Notes under the pieces: generated by a model | What the model was told of the DNA's origin: nothing | The model's input: the letters and a program-made list of their open reading frames with translations, nothing else | Database searches by the model: none | Assembly (NCBI GenBank): GCA_965234325.1 | Contig: OZ248407.1 | Location: forward strand, 1,550,001 to 1,614,000 | Length of the DNA: 64,000 nt | Direction of reading: 5' to 3' | Source: Limnohabitans kasalickyi | Lineage (GTDB): Bacteria > Pseudomonadota > Gammaproteobacteria > Burkholderiales > Burkholderiaceae_C | Shown: positions 55,000-64,000 of the stretch, in pieces | Layout: each line of letters opens with the position of its first letter | Numbering within the stretch: position 1 is the stretch's first letter | Position numbers and translations under genes: made by a program

Positions 55000-55977
55000 A
55001 TGTCTCCTGCCCCACAACACGTTTTAAGCGCTGAGCAAGACGCCTACCTGCGAGAACGCTCCGACATCATGGGCGCCTGGCTGGTGCTGCATGCTTGGGG
55101 TGTGATTGCCTTGACCATGGCCATGTTTGTGTTCTGGCCCAACCCCTTGAGCTTCTTGGTGGCAGTGGTCATCATCGGCAACCGCCAATTGGGACTTGCC
55201 ATCCTGATGCACGACGCAGCGCACCGTGCGTTGTTCAAAAACACGGGGCTCAACGACAGCCTTGGCGCCTTTTTGTGCGGCTGGCCCGTTGGCGCCAGCC
55301 TACATTTGTACAGGCCCTACCACCTGAGTCACCACCGCCATACACAGCAAAAAGACGACCCAGACCTCATTTTGTCGGCCCCCTTCCCCATCACGAAACA
55401 AAGTTTTTGGCGCAAGATGCGGCGCGATATCTTAGGCATCACCGGCGTTCAGAGACGGTTGGAGTTTTTTCGCCAAGAAATGGGGAACGACCCCAGCACT
55501 TGGCAGCGCTGGAAAAACCTGTTCAACGCAGAAAAATATTTCTTACTGTCTAACTTGGCCATCTTCGGCGTCATCACCGCTGCGGGTGTGTGGTGGGCTT
55601 ACTTCGCGTTGTGGCTTTTGCCTCTGCTGACTTGGTACCAAGTCATCAGCCGTGTTCGCAACATTGCAGAGCACGCAGTGGTCGGCGACAACGACGACCG
55701 CCTTCGCAACACCCGCACCACGCGCACCCACTGGTTCATGCGCTTGGTTGTCGCACCATACTGGGTGAACTACCACTTAGAACACCACCTGCTGGTCTTC
55801 ACACCCTGCTGGAAACTGCCGGCCGCACACCGCATGCTGGTGGAGCAAGGCATGGCCCCGCACATGGAGTTGGCCAATGGCTACCTAGAGGTGCTGCGCA
55901 AAGCCACCGCCAAAATCGCAGGTGGACCAGGCGACGCAGACAAGGAAAAGTCTCGAAAAAGCCCGGCCATGATCTGA
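55000..55977 (+). CDS. Membrane fatty acid desaturase
   Basis: The 325-residue protein has three histidine boxes that bind the di-iron centre: HDAAH near residue 66, HLSHHRH near 102 and HLEHH near 245, along with four or so hydrophobic segments. It would introduce a double bond into a lipid or a related acyl compound. Two starts are possible, 54970 and 55000; the later ATG is used because the earlier residues look random. The tail beyond residue 305 is charged. Confidence 0.88.
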   Translation: MSPAPQHVLSAEQDAYLRERSDIMGAWLVLHAWGVIALTMAMFVFWPNPLSFLVAVVIIGNRQLGLAILMHDAAHRALFKNTGLNDSLGAFLCGWPVGASLHLYRPYHLSHHRHTQQKDDPDLILSAPFPITKQSFWRKMRRDILGITGVQRRLEFFRQEMGNDPSTWQRWKNLFNAEKYFLLSNLAIFGVITAAGVWWAYFALWLLPLLTWYQVISRVRNIAEHAVVGDNDDRLRNTRTTRTHWFMRLVVAPYWVNYHLEHHLLVFTPCWKLPAAHRMLVEQGMAPHMELANGYLEVLRKATAKIAGGPGDADKEKSRKSPAMI

Positions 55978-56010
55978 TGCCCTCTTTCGGTTGCTGAGGC
56001 AGTTGCCGCG

Positions 56011-58725
56011 TTATTGGCCTTTGCCCACAGCCCACAGCAGTTTGGATGGGTCGACGTATTTTCGAATTGCTGCTGTTGCTTGTGTGGCATTGACCCCACC
56101 GATCTTCTTGTCCAAATTCGCAATGGCTTCGAAGTCACGCCCGTCGTACAAAGAATTCACAAGAATGGATGCAAATTGACTTTCATCGCCTAACGAGACC
56201 TTTCTTTTTTGCATCCAAGCTGATTTGGCTTTTTCAACTTGCTCGGACGTCAATCCTTCAGCCAAAGCTTTCGACAGGACGGATTGAAGACTGGCAAGCG
56301 CTTTGTCGGCATTTGAACTAGAGGCTGTCGCATAAAGCTGAATGGTCGAACGGTCATCAAAAGAAGAAGCGGCAAGCTGCATGCCAGACGAGTACGCCAA
56401 ACCCTCCGTCTCTCGCAACTGCAGCCAAATCAAACTGCTGGAGTTGCCCCCCAAGGCGAACACAGCCAGCTGCAGCGCAGGAAAATCCTCAGACTTGGAT
56501 TGAATAGGAACGACCGTGGTGCCTGTCACCTTGGCATTGGTTTTATCCGGCAGTGCCACAAGGATCTGCGTGACGTCTACCTTCTCGGGTGCTGCAGGTG
56601 TCGGAACACGCGCATAAGTCGATGGTGCTGGATTTTTGAGACCTGTTTTGACCCATAGGTCTTTCATGTCATCGGCACCGATGTTCCCAACAACACCGAT
56701 ACGTGCCAGCGACAACTTGCCAAAGTCTTGGCTGCACTGGCGCACCGCTTGGTAATTGAGGTTTTTCACCTCTTGAATCAGCTTGGGATAGGTTTTAGGC
56801 TGCCCCCAATGCCCCTCAGGAAAGTTGTCAAATCTCAAACGCACATCGTTGTCCGCCATCGCGATCGGGTTCGTCAGAGCCGCCTCTAGGGCCGCAATTC
56901 TGGAAGCCTTGTACCTTTCAAATTCGACAACAGGCATCAAAGGATCAGCCCAACTCGCGATCAACGTTTGAAACGCCTCGGCAAAGTTTTTGCGAGGCAC
57001 TTCGAGATAAAGACCTGCCAAGTTCACTTGCCAAATTGCTTGCAACTTTTCCATGCGAGCACTCAACGCATCGCGGTTCAAACCATTGCCGCCATAAGCC
57101 ATCAATGCACCGGCTGCATCGCAAGAAGTTTTTCGGTTCTTGAGCTGTTCGAAATTGCCGAAGTCGTTTTCAAACGACAACCACACCCTGTCCCCCTGGG
57201 TTTGACGCTGGATGAGTGCCACCTTCACGTTCTGCCCCTCAAGATCAAAACGAACCGTCGATTTTGCGATCTCGAGCAGGCTCGTCGGTGCTGGATCGGC
57301 GGCAGACAAGAGATTGGGCCATGCCTGCCCCTTGACTCGCTCCTCAGCGCTGGTGGGCTTTGGAAACACCAGAGGCGACGAAGCTTCGGCGTGTCTGAGC
57401 ATCACGTCGTTTCTGTTGGAAGGCACGAGCCACTTTTTAAGTGCGACGTTGGCCTCTTCAAGCGTCACAGACGTGATCACATCACGCTCCCACAAAAACA
57501 AGCGCCAGTCACCGGCCGCTTCCGCCTCAGAAACAAGCCGCGCAACGGCTTCGTGGGACGTCAGTGCATTTTGAAATCTATTGAGCTCAGACAGTCGCGC
57601 ACGATCCAGCTGCTCTTGTGAAACACCCCGTGCTGCTGCGTTTTGAATATGTTGAACCACCTCTTGAGACAACACATCGGCATTGGCTTTTTGATCTGCT
57701 TTTGCAAACGAAATCAACCGTCCATAGTCGGTTTGATTCCACGTAAAGCAGCTGGCAGACACCGCCAACTGACGTTCTAGCACGATGTCTTTGCGCAAGC
57801 TGCCCCAATCGGCGTCGCACACCGTGGCTGCAGCCAAGTCAAGCGCGTGGGCATCGCGCTCTTTGACGCCGGGGAGCTTCCAAGCGCTGGCGGCAATCGT
57901 CGTTCCGGCGGACAAGGAAATTTCGGATTTGGTGATGGCGGTCTGCGGACTTTCTAGGGTCCAGTTTGCAGGTCTTTCGAGCGGTGGATTTTTGGCCACT
58001 GCAAAAAGTCGACTTGCTAAAGCAAGCACTCTTTGAGGTTCGAACTTGCCAGAAATAATCAGCGCGGCATTGTCTGGACGGTAATGTTTGCGATGAAACG
58101 CTTGCAACGCAGCGAACGATGCGCCTTCGATGTCACTGCGAGACCCAATCGTTGAACGTGAATAACCATGCCAATTGAAACCATGGCGCGCTAACGCACT
58201 GAGCACCAGTTGAGAGGGTTCTTTTTCCGAGTTTTCGAGTTCGTTGCGAACCACCGTCATCTCACTCGCCAAGTCGGCCGCCGTGAACCGTGCGCGAATA
58301 AATCGGTCGGCTTCGAGGTGAATCAGTTGGTCTATTTTTTGAGGATCTGCATCCACGGTCTCGAAATAGTTGGTTCGATCTTGCGAGGTCGTGCCGTTGT
58401 AACGCGCGCCAAGCTTGGTCAGGTCGTCCTTGATGTTTTGACGATCCCCTGCCCCTTTGAAAAGCATGTGCTCCAACAAATGCGCCATGCCTGTTTCGCC
58501 ATAACCTTCGAGCTTGCTGCCAGACCTGACCAGCAACTCAACGCGGGTGTTAGGCGCTGAAGAGTAAGGAATGAGGATGACCTTGAAGCCGTTGGCTAAG
58601 GTGTAGGACGAGATACCACCGGCTTGTGCATCTGGGCGAGCGAGTGGCGCTGCCTTCAATGGCGCAAAAGCGGTGGCGCAAAGCAAGCACCAAGTCGTCA
58701 GGCAAAGTAGGAGGGAACGTTTCAT
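56011..58725 (-). CDS. M16-family zinc peptidase, periplasmic
   Basis: The 904-residue protein has two M16 repeat halves (about residues 40-480 and 490-900). The first half has the inverted zinc motif His82-x-x-Glu85-His86 in AHLLEHMLFKG and downstream Glu in EMTVVRNELE; the second half seems non-catalytic. An N-terminal signal peptide (residues 1-25, cut after LKA) indicates secretion to the periplasm. ATG at 58725 gives the signal; a longer upstream frame adds no plausible part. Function is probably peptide turnover. Confidence 0.92.
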   Translation of the reverse strand: MKRSLLLCLTTWCLLCATAFAPLKAAPLARPDAQAGGISSYTLANGFKVILIPYSSAPNTRVELLVRSGSKLEGYGETGMAHLLEHMLFKGAGDRQNIKDDLTKLGARYNGTTSQDRTNYFETVDADPQKIDQLIHLEADRFIRARFTAADLASEMTVVRNELENSEKEPSQLVLSALARHGFNWHGYSRSTIGSRSDIEGASFAALQAFHRKHYRPDNAALIISGKFEPQRVLALASRLFAVAKNPPLERPANWTLESPQTAITKSEISLSAGTTIAASAWKLPGVKERDAHALDLAAATVCDADWGSLRKDIVLERQLAVSASCFTWNQTDYGRLISFAKADQKANADVLSQEVVQHIQNAAARGVSQEQLDRARLSELNRFQNALTSHEAVARLVSEAEAAGDWRLFLWERDVITSVTLEEANVALKKWLVPSNRNDVMLRHAEASSPLVFPKPTSAEERVKGQAWPNLLSAADPAPTSLLEIAKSTVRFDLEGQNVKVALIQRQTQGDRVWLSFENDFGNFEQLKNRKTSCDAAGALMAYGGNGLNRDALSARMEKLQAIWQVNLAGLYLEVPRKNFAEAFQTLIASWADPLMPVVEFERYKASRIAALEAALTNPIAMADNDVRLRFDNFPEGHWGQPKTYPKLIQEVKNLNYQAVRQCSQDFGKLSLARIGVVGNIGADDMKDLWVKTGLKNPAPSTYARVPTPAAPEKVDVTQILVALPDKTNAKVTGTTVVPIQSKSEDFPALQLAVFALGGNSSSLIWLQLRETEGLAYSSGMQLAASSFDDRSTIQLYATASSSNADKALASLQSVLSKALAEGLTSEQVEKAKSAWMQKRKVSLGDESQFASILVNSLYDGRDFEAIANLDKKIGGVNATQATAAIRKYVDPSKLLWAVGKGQ

Positions 58726-58877
58726 CGTCTGCAGCTTACCTTCAATCAATGATGATTCTGCGCAACCATTGCACCTAAGCCTCCCTTTTACCAATTGACT
58801 CACAGCCGACTTGAGGCGCATGCCCAAGTTCGGATGGTTTGCGAGTGTTGGGCGCAATGTTCAAAGTCAATCGTCCG

Positions 58878-59573
58878 TCATGCCTCTGCGGCTTTGAGGC
58901 GTTCGTTCGACGGGAAAAGCTTTTTGCGCGCGTCTTCGTCCATTTCGGTTTTGAAAGCAAACTTCGTCTTCAAGGCTTCAGCGCGTTGCGCCGCGGGACG
59001 TGCATTGATCTCATCCAGCAAGCGTTTGACGTGGGGGAGTTTTTCCCATGCGTCTGCACCCAAGACAAAAGGTACGACACGAGCCCAGCCCCACACGGAC
59101 ATGTCAACCATCGTGTAGTCATCGCCCATCATGTAAGGCTGATTGGCCAAGTGGTCGTTGATGAGGTGCCAATGACGCCATGCTTCAAAGTCATAGCGAT
59201 TCACGGCGTACGCTTTGGGCTCTGGTGCGAAGTGTTTGAAGTGAACGGCCTGACCACAGTAAGGGCCAATGCCCGTGGCCACCAACATCAGCCATGAGTA
59301 CATCTCGGCTTTGTTCTTTGGCGTGTTGGCAGGCACAAACTTGCCAACTTTTTCAGCCAAATAAAGCAACATGGCATTGCTGTCAAAAACTCGAACCTCG
59401 TCGTCCAGCATGGCCGGCGTCTTGGCATTGGGGTTGATGGCCTTGAAGGCTTCGGCGTGCTGTTCGCCTTTGCGCGTGTCCACCGGAATGAGCTCGTAGG
59501 GCTCGCCTGTCTCTTCCAGATACAACGCAATCTTCAGCGGGTTGGGCGAAGGATGGAAATAAAACTTGATCAT
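58878..59573 (-). CDS. Glutathione S-transferase family protein
   Basis: The 231-residue protein has the thioredoxin-type N-terminal domain (SPNPLKIALYLEETGEPYEL) and helical C-terminal domain. The pattern DSNAMLLYLAEK around residue 64 is typical of glutathione binding. The likely catalytic residue is Ser9 or Asn11 near the start. The specific substrate is not clear. It is followed on the minus strand by the M16 gene after a gap. Confidence 0.88.
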   Translation of the reverse strand: MIKFYFHPSPNPLKIALYLEETGEPYELIPVDTRKGEQHAEAFKAINPNAKTPAMLDDEVRVFDSNAMLLYLAEKVGKFVPANTPKNKAEMYSWLMLVATGIGPYCGQAVHFKHFAPEPKAYAVNRYDFEAWRHWHLINDHLANQPYMMGDDYTMVDMSVWGWARVVPFVLGADAWEKLPHVKRLLDEINARPAAQRAEALKTKFAFKTEMDEDARKKLFPSNERLKAAEA

Positions 59574-59604
59574 GACGGATACCTTTGAGGTGTGGATGAA
59601 AAAA

Positions 59605-60480
59605 CTAAATGAATGCCAGCCAAATACCGAGCGGTAGAAACACCAAGCTCAACACATGTCCGACGATGACGGTAGACGCTACTTTGTTGGGCTCCACCTG
59701 AAATTTGTCAGCGAGCATGAAATTGAACACCGCAGACGGCAAACAGGCAAACAAAATCAAGGCGCCCCGCTCCAGCCCTTGTAAGGGAATGAGCCACAGG
59801 GCCACAAAGACAGCCATGAGTCTAATAAGCAGTATGAGTACGCCTGACTGCACGCCCACCCAAGCGTCTGCCACTTGGCTGCTGGCAAGTCGTGCCCCAA
59901 GCGACATCAACATCATGGGGACCAACACACTACCAATCATGGTGCAAGAGGTTTCAACCCATGTCGGGAGCACCCACTGCAACTGAGAACTGGCCACACC
60001 CAGCACCGTGGCCCAAACCAGTGGGTTGGCATACACCATGCGCCAGTCAACTTTGCCGCTCATCACCCCAGCACCCAGCGTGAAATGCAAGATGTTGGAG
60101 ATCACCAGCAAGACCACGGCGGTGGCCATGCCCTCTGGCCCATAGGCCAGGGCAATCAATGGGATGCCAATGGGTCCAACATTGGTGAACATGGCGCAAG
60201 GCAAAAACGCTTGCGCACTTGCACCTGAGAACTTTGCCAACGGCCAAGCGATCAATCCACTGAGAAAAATCAACAAGATGGATGCCCCCGTGAATGACAA
60301 GGCAGATATCGGATCAAACGATTTGGCAGACAGCGATATAAAAATCAACACAGGCAGTGCGACATCGACGACCAGTTTGTTGGCGCCACCCAAGTCCGGT
60401 TTGACGCGTCGGCTGTAAAAAAAGCCGACCAACACCAAGGTAAAGATGGGAAGCGTGATGGATGCAATTTTTGAAAACAT
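59605..60480 (-). CDS. AEC-family transporter (auxin efflux carrier type)
   Basis: The 291-residue protein has about ten hydrophobic helices of the AEC/BART superfamily, with an N-terminal IASITLPIFTLVLVGFF and a central break with FTNVGPIGIPL, a motif of this family. Bacterial members move organic acids such as malate. It is divergent from an AraC gene across 93 bases, which suggests control by that regulator. Confidence 0.87.
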   Translation of the reverse strand: MFSKIASITLPIFTLVLVGFFYSRRVKPDLGGANKLVVDVALPVLIFISLSAKSFDPISALSFTGASILLIFLSGLIAWPLAKFSGASAQAFLPCAMFTNVGPIGIPLIALAYGPEGMATAVVLLVISNILHFTLGAGVMSGKVDWRMVYANPLVWATVLGVASSQLQWVLPTWVETSCTMIGSVLVPMMLMSLGARLASSQVADAWVGVQSGVLILLIRLMAVFVALWLIPLQGLERGALILFACLPSAVFNFMLADKFQVEPNKVASTVIVGHVLSLVFLPLGIWLAFI

Positions 60481-60540
60481 GGACCCTCACTCCTTGGTGG
60501 AAAAACTAGAACCAATGGCAGTATCCAGCACTTAATGCAA

Positions 60541-60572
60541 CAATTCGTACATATAAATTTGCAATTCGTACA
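60541..60572 (+). repeat. Paired 11-base direct repeat 21 bp apart, likely AraC operator
   Basis: CAATTCGTACA occurs at 60541-60551 and 60562-60572, exactly 21 bases from start to start, or two helical turns. AraC-family proteins bind such paired half-sites with this spacing. The second copy ends one base before the chosen AraC start at 60574, in the intergenic region of the divergent AEC/AraC pair. Confidence 0.65.
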
Positions 60573-60573
60573 A

Positions 60574-61338
60574 ATGGATGCCCCCCGATTAGATCGACTC
60601 ACGGCCTTGCTGGAAGGTCTCAGCCCGAAAGTGACATTGGCAGCCCAGCCCGATGGGTTTTCGTTACACATCATCAAAACGGCTCAAACTGAGCACGCCT
60701 TAAACGGCGCCTCGGGCATTCAACCCGACAGCTTGTCGCTGCTGGTTTGCCCCGCGGCTCACTCTCTGCAAGACACTCTTGAAGCCGATCAGCAATGCTT
60801 CATGAGTTTTGACGTGGTTTTTGATGGCCCTATGGGGCCTGGCTTTTTAGCGGAAATCTCACAACCCATTTCTATTGAGATGAAGAACGCGGACCCATCG
60901 CTTGTGCAAGTCATGATGTTGATTGCCCATGAAATGCAGGCCAGCCGGTGTGGCCAACCCTTCTTCATCAATCGGGCGGGCGATATCTTGTGGGTCAGCT
61001 TGATGCGACACCTCACGTCTCGGCCGCAACAAGGCACCGGACTGTTTCAAGCCTTGTCAGACCCGCGCATTGCAAGAAGCTTGGTTGCGATGCATACCAA
61101 ACCCGCTCACCCGTGGACCTTGGAGCTGTTGGCAAACTTGGCTGGCATGTCGCGAACCTCGTTTGCCACGTATTTCAAAAACGTGATGCAGGTGTCACCG
61201 GGAAAGTATTTGGAAAATTTACGGCTCGCCACAGCGCGGCAATTGGTGCAGACCGGCATCGGTTTGAAACAGATTGCGGCGCGAACTGGCTACGCCAGCC
61301 CTTCCACCTTATCTAGGGCCTTGGGCCGCCGTGCTTAG
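60574..61338 (+). CDS. AraC-family transcriptional regulator
   Basis: The 254-residue regulator has a cupin-type N-terminal domain (residues 15-150, AraC_binding style, with LLVCPAAHSL) and a C-terminal double helix-turn-helix (residues about 175-254) with the conserved AGMSRTSFATYFKNVMQVSPGKYL. The start at 60574 is used because the in-frame ATG at 60535 would place the paired repeats inside the coding region. It is divergent from the AEC gene and overlaps the aceE-type gene 3' end by 26 bases (convergent). Confidence 0.88.
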   Translation: MDAPRLDRLTALLEGLSPKVTLAAQPDGFSLHIIKTAQTEHALNGASGIQPDSLSLLVCPAAHSLQDTLEADQQCFMSFDVVFDGPMGPGFLAEISQPISIEMKNADPSLVQVMMLIAHEMQASRCGQPFFINRAGDILWVSLMRHLTSRPQQGTGLFQALSDPRIARSLVAMHTKPAHPWTLELLANLAGMSRTSFATYFKNVMQVSPGKYLENLRLATARQLVQTGIGLKQIAARTGYASPSTLSRALGRRA

Positions 61339-63958
61339 TGGGCTTTAAGGCATGGCGCGCGGCTTTCACAATACTGGCCGCATCCACTTGGAAGAAAGCA
61401 CGCAAAGCTGCTCGCGTGTCACTCCGACCAAAACCATCGGTACCCAAGCTCATGTACTGACGACCTGCGGGGACATAAGCGCGGATGCTCTCAGGCACGG
61501 CACGCACATAGTCTGTCGCGGCGAGGATGGGCCCCTCGCTTTGCGCCAATTTCTGCGTCACAAATGACGTGATGTTGGCAGGCTCATCGGCCAATTCGCG
61601 CGCATCGCAGGCCATGCCGTCGCGCGCCAATTCACTCCAGCTGGTGACACTGAACACATCACTGGCAATGCCTTGCTCAGCCAATTGCTCTGCCGCTTTG
61701 ACAACCTCGGTCAAGATGGCGCCTGAGCCCATCAAGGTCACGCGCTGGCCGGTGGGGTTGAGTGGTGTGAGTGTTTTGTACTTGTAACAACCACGAATCA
61801 CATCGGTCTCCACGCCGGCAGGCAAATCGGGTTGTGCGTAGTTTTCATTCATCAAGGTGACGTAATAGAAAACATCGCGTTGCTCCTGCAACATTTCACG
61901 CATGCCGTGGTCCACGATGACCGCCATCTCGCCCGCATACGCAGGGTCATAAGCGCGGCAATTGGGAATGGTGGCTGCCACCAAATGGCTGCTGCCATCT
62001 TGGTGCTGCAGGCCTTCACCGCCCAAGGTGGTGCGCCCCGACGTGGCACCCAGCAAGAAACCTCGGGCGCGTTGGTCGGCCGCCGCCCAAATGGCGTCGC
62101 CCACACGCTGAAACCCGAACATCGAGTAGTAAATATAGAAGGGCAGCATGGCCAATCCATGCACGCTGTAGCTGGTGGCAGCCGCAGTCCAACTGGCAAT
62201 GGCGCCGGCTTCGCTGATGCCTTCTTCCAAAATTTGACCGTCCATGGCTTCGCGGTAACTCAACACCGATCCAATGTCCTCGGGCTCGTAACGCTGCCCC
62301 ACGCTGGAATAAATGCCGACCTGCTTGAACAAGTTGGCCATGCCAAAGGTGCGGGCCTCATCAGCCACGATGGGCACAATGCGCGGCCCCAACTGTGGGT
62401 CTTTGAGCAAGTTGGCCAACATGCGCACAAAGGCCATGGTGGTGGACATTTCTTTGCCCGCCGCGTTGAGCGCGAAGTTGGCATATTGGCCAATGACGGG
62501 CACGGGCACCACATCGGCTTGGGTGAGCCGCTGAGGCATGTAGCCGCCCAATCGTTGGCGCTGCGCATGCAGGTAGCGCATTTCGTCCGAATCGTCCGCC
62601 GGCTTGAAGAACGCCAACTGGGTGGCCTGCGCGTCGGTCAAGGGCAGATTGAAACGGTTTCTAAATTCGATCAAGGCCGTCTCGTCGAGCTTCTTTTGGC
62701 TGTGGGTGGTCATCTTGCCCTGCCCTGCCTCGCCCATGCCATAGCCTTTTTTGGTGTGCGCCAAAATCACGGTGGGCTGACCTTGGTGGTTGGCGGCAGC
62801 CGCATAGGCCGCATGAATTTTGACCAAGTCGTGGCCGCCGCGCTTGAGTCGGTCGATCTGCTCGTCCGTCATACCTTGGGCCAAACGGGCCAACTCTTCG
62901 TTTTGACCAAAGAACGTGTCGCGGTTGAAACGCCCGTCTTTGGCCGCGAAGGTTTGCATCTGGCCATCGACCGTGTCGGCAAAAGCGCGTACCAAAGCGC
63001 CTGTGACGTCGCGTGCAAACAAGCCATCCCAGTCGCTGCCCCACACGAGTTTGATGACGTTCCACCCCGCACCGCGGAACAAACGCTCCAACTCATCAAT
63101 GATGCGACCGTTGCCACGCACAGGGCCATCTAAGCGCTGCAAGTTGCAGTTCACCACCCACACCAAGTTGTCGAGCTTTTCACGTGAAGCTAAGGTCAAG
63201 GCACTCATGCTCTCGGGCTCATCCATCTCGCCGTCCCCAAACACGCCCCAGACCTTGCGTGCACTGCAGTCTTGCAACTGACGGTGTGTGAGGTAGCGCA
63301 TGAAGCGCGCGTGGTAGATCGAGCTGATGGGGCCAATACCCATGGAGCCCGTGGGGAACTGCCAAAAATCAGGCATCAGACAAGGATGGGGATAGCTGCT
63401 CAGTCCGCGCACGCCGTCTGGGGCCGTGATCTCTTGGCGGTAATACGACAAATCGGCCTCACTCAAGCGCCCTTCCAAAAAAGCGCGTGCATAAACGCCC
63501 GGTGCGCTATGTGGCTGAAAAAACACCAAATCACCCCCATGCGCAGCATCGCGCGCATGAAAGAAATGGTTGAACCCGACCTCAAACAAATCGGCAGCGC
63601 TGGCATAGCTGGCAATGTGCCCGCCCAATTCCCCATACGCCGCATTGGCCCGCGCCACCATGGCCAACGCATTCCATCGCATCAACGACCCCAAACGCTC
63701 TTCCATCGCCAAGTCACCCGGAAAGACAGGCTGCTCATGCACGGCTACGGTGTTCACATAAGGCGTGGTCAACTCGGGCTGCCACTGCACGTTGGCGGTG
63801 TTGGCGAGTTGCACCAAGTTGTCCAACACGAAGCGCGCGCGCTCAGGCCCTTCTGCGGCCAGCAATGCCAAAAAGGCATCGCGCCATTCGGCAGTTTCGG
63901 CGGGGTCCACATCGCCGTTGGCAGTGACTAAAAAGGGGGGATGGCTGTGATCGGTCAT
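61313..63958 (-). CDS. aceE: Homodimeric pyruvate dehydrogenase E1 (AceE family)
   Basis: The 881-residue thiamine enzyme is the E1 of the pyruvate dehydrogenase complex or a close relative. The TPP motif appears as FGDGEMDEPESMSALTLAS near residue 230 with NCNLQ downstream, and the transketolase halves fill the expected length. N-terminal DVDPAETAEWRDAFLALLAAEGPERARFVLDNL is typical. No E2 or E3 gene is visible in the window; the gene may be a paralogue with a different substrate (such as KdeB-like enzymes), which sequence alone cannot decide. Confidence 0.9.
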   Translation of the reverse strand: MTDHSHPPFLVTANGDVDPAETAEWRDAFLALLAAEGPERARFVLDNLVQLANTANVQWQPELTTPYVNTVAVHEQPVFPGDLAMEERLGSLMRWNALAMVARANAAYGELGGHIASYASAADLFEVGFNHFFHARDAAHGGDLVFFQPHSAPGVYARAFLEGRLSEADLSYYRQEITAPDGVRGLSSYPHPCLMPDFWQFPTGSMGIGPISSIYHARFMRYLTHRQLQDCSARKVWGVFGDGEMDEPESMSALTLASREKLDNLVWVVNCNLQRLDGPVRGNGRIIDELERLFRGAGWNVIKLVWGSDWDGLFARDVTGALVRAFADTVDGQMQTFAAKDGRFNRDTFFGQNEELARLAQGMTDEQIDRLKRGGHDLVKIHAAYAAAANHQGQPTVILAHTKKGYGMGEAGQGKMTTHSQKKLDETALIEFRNRFNLPLTDAQATQLAFFKPADDSDEMRYLHAQRQRLGGYMPQRLTQADVVPVPVIGQYANFALNAAGKEMSTTMAFVRMLANLLKDPQLGPRIVPIVADEARTFGMANLFKQVGIYSSVGQRYEPEDIGSVLSYREAMDGQILEEGISEAGAIASWTAAATSYSVHGLAMLPFYIYYSMFGFQRVGDAIWAAADQRARGFLLGATSGRTTLGGEGLQHQDGSSHLVAATIPNCRAYDPAYAGEMAVIVDHGMREMLQEQRDVFYYVTLMNENYAQPDLPAGVETDVIRGCYKYKTLTPLNPTGQRVTLMGSGAILTEVVKAAEQLAEQGIASDVFSVTSWSELARDGMACDARELADEPANITSFVTQKLAQSEGPILAATDYVRAVPESIRAYVPAGRQYMSLGTDGFGRSDTRAALRAFFQVDAASIVKAARHALKPTKHGGPRP

Positions 63959-64000
63959 GGCATCAACTGTAAAAAATAATGCGCCAAATAGGGTGTCGTT

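Overview
The window looks like a betaproteobacterial chromosome, probably Burkholderiales and most likely Comamonadaceae. The evidence is the gene content: a class I PHA synthase with thiolase and reductase, an intracellular PHB depolymerase, an orphan RsxB/RnfB, a complete isc operon, a TRAP transporter, a homodimeric pyruvate dehydrogenase E1 and a methylmalonyl-CoA mutase operon. The family-level call is inference from content and protein style; no species is claimed.

Two kinds of DNA are joined. Positions 1 to about 15,900 are visibly more AT-rich and form a putative genomic island ending at a tRNA-Val(CAC) gene (15905-15979, minus). The island holds a partial DUF6876-like gene at the left edge, a minimal tyrosine recombinase (729-1301), a heavy-metal efflux cluster on the minus strand (RND pump, adaptor, TolC-type channel, CzcI-like protein, two small periplasmic proteins, P1B-type ATPase), a divergent CadR/PbrR-type MerR regulator with its operator, three proteins I do not recognise (11396-13990) and a full-size integrase (14101-15468). 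Two related noncoding segments, starting near 239 and 15485, bracket the island content in the same orientation. The left end of the island is outside the window.

From 15.9 kb on, the sequence is ordinary, more GC-rich core genome. Regions: dnaQ plus iscR-iscS-iscU-iscA-hscB-hscA-fdx (16.0-22.1 kb, minus) with an IscR type 1 site; uvrB divergent from an aspartate/aromatic aminotransferase; a LigB-type dioxygenase divergent from phaZ, which overlaps an RsxB-like ferredoxin gene; an MFS transporter; a propionyl-CoA to succinyl-CoA operon (mcm, meaB, pccB, pccA and a VOC protein placed to be the epimerase) divergent from a GntR regulator; a multi-HAMP chemoreceptor; an EamA transporter with a dus gene; nfeD and an SPFH gene; a Tat-exported amidohydrolase; the PHB genes phbB, phbA, phaC; pgeF; a small monooxygenase-FAH-NUDIX group; a TRAP transporter split into convergent units; a desaturase; an M16 peptidase; a GST; an AEC transporter divergent from an AraC regulator; and an aceE-type gene.

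The genes link into a carbon-storage theme: PHB synthesis (phbA, phbB, phaC), PHB mobilisation (phaZ) and propionyl-CoA disposal are all present, beside Fe-S assembly genes. Main points for a second look: the unrecognised integrase-linked module at 11.4-15.5 kb; the paired noncoding segments at the island ends; a decayed duplicate of the 3' end of phbB plus its terminator, so that the amidohydrolase gene sits between direct repeats; a shared AGEGH tag at the mature N-terminus of three metal-efflux proteins; and a 21-bp-spaced direct repeat just upstream of the AraC gene. I saw no CRISPR array and no complete insertion sequence. No conclusively new system can be claimed from sequence reading alone.
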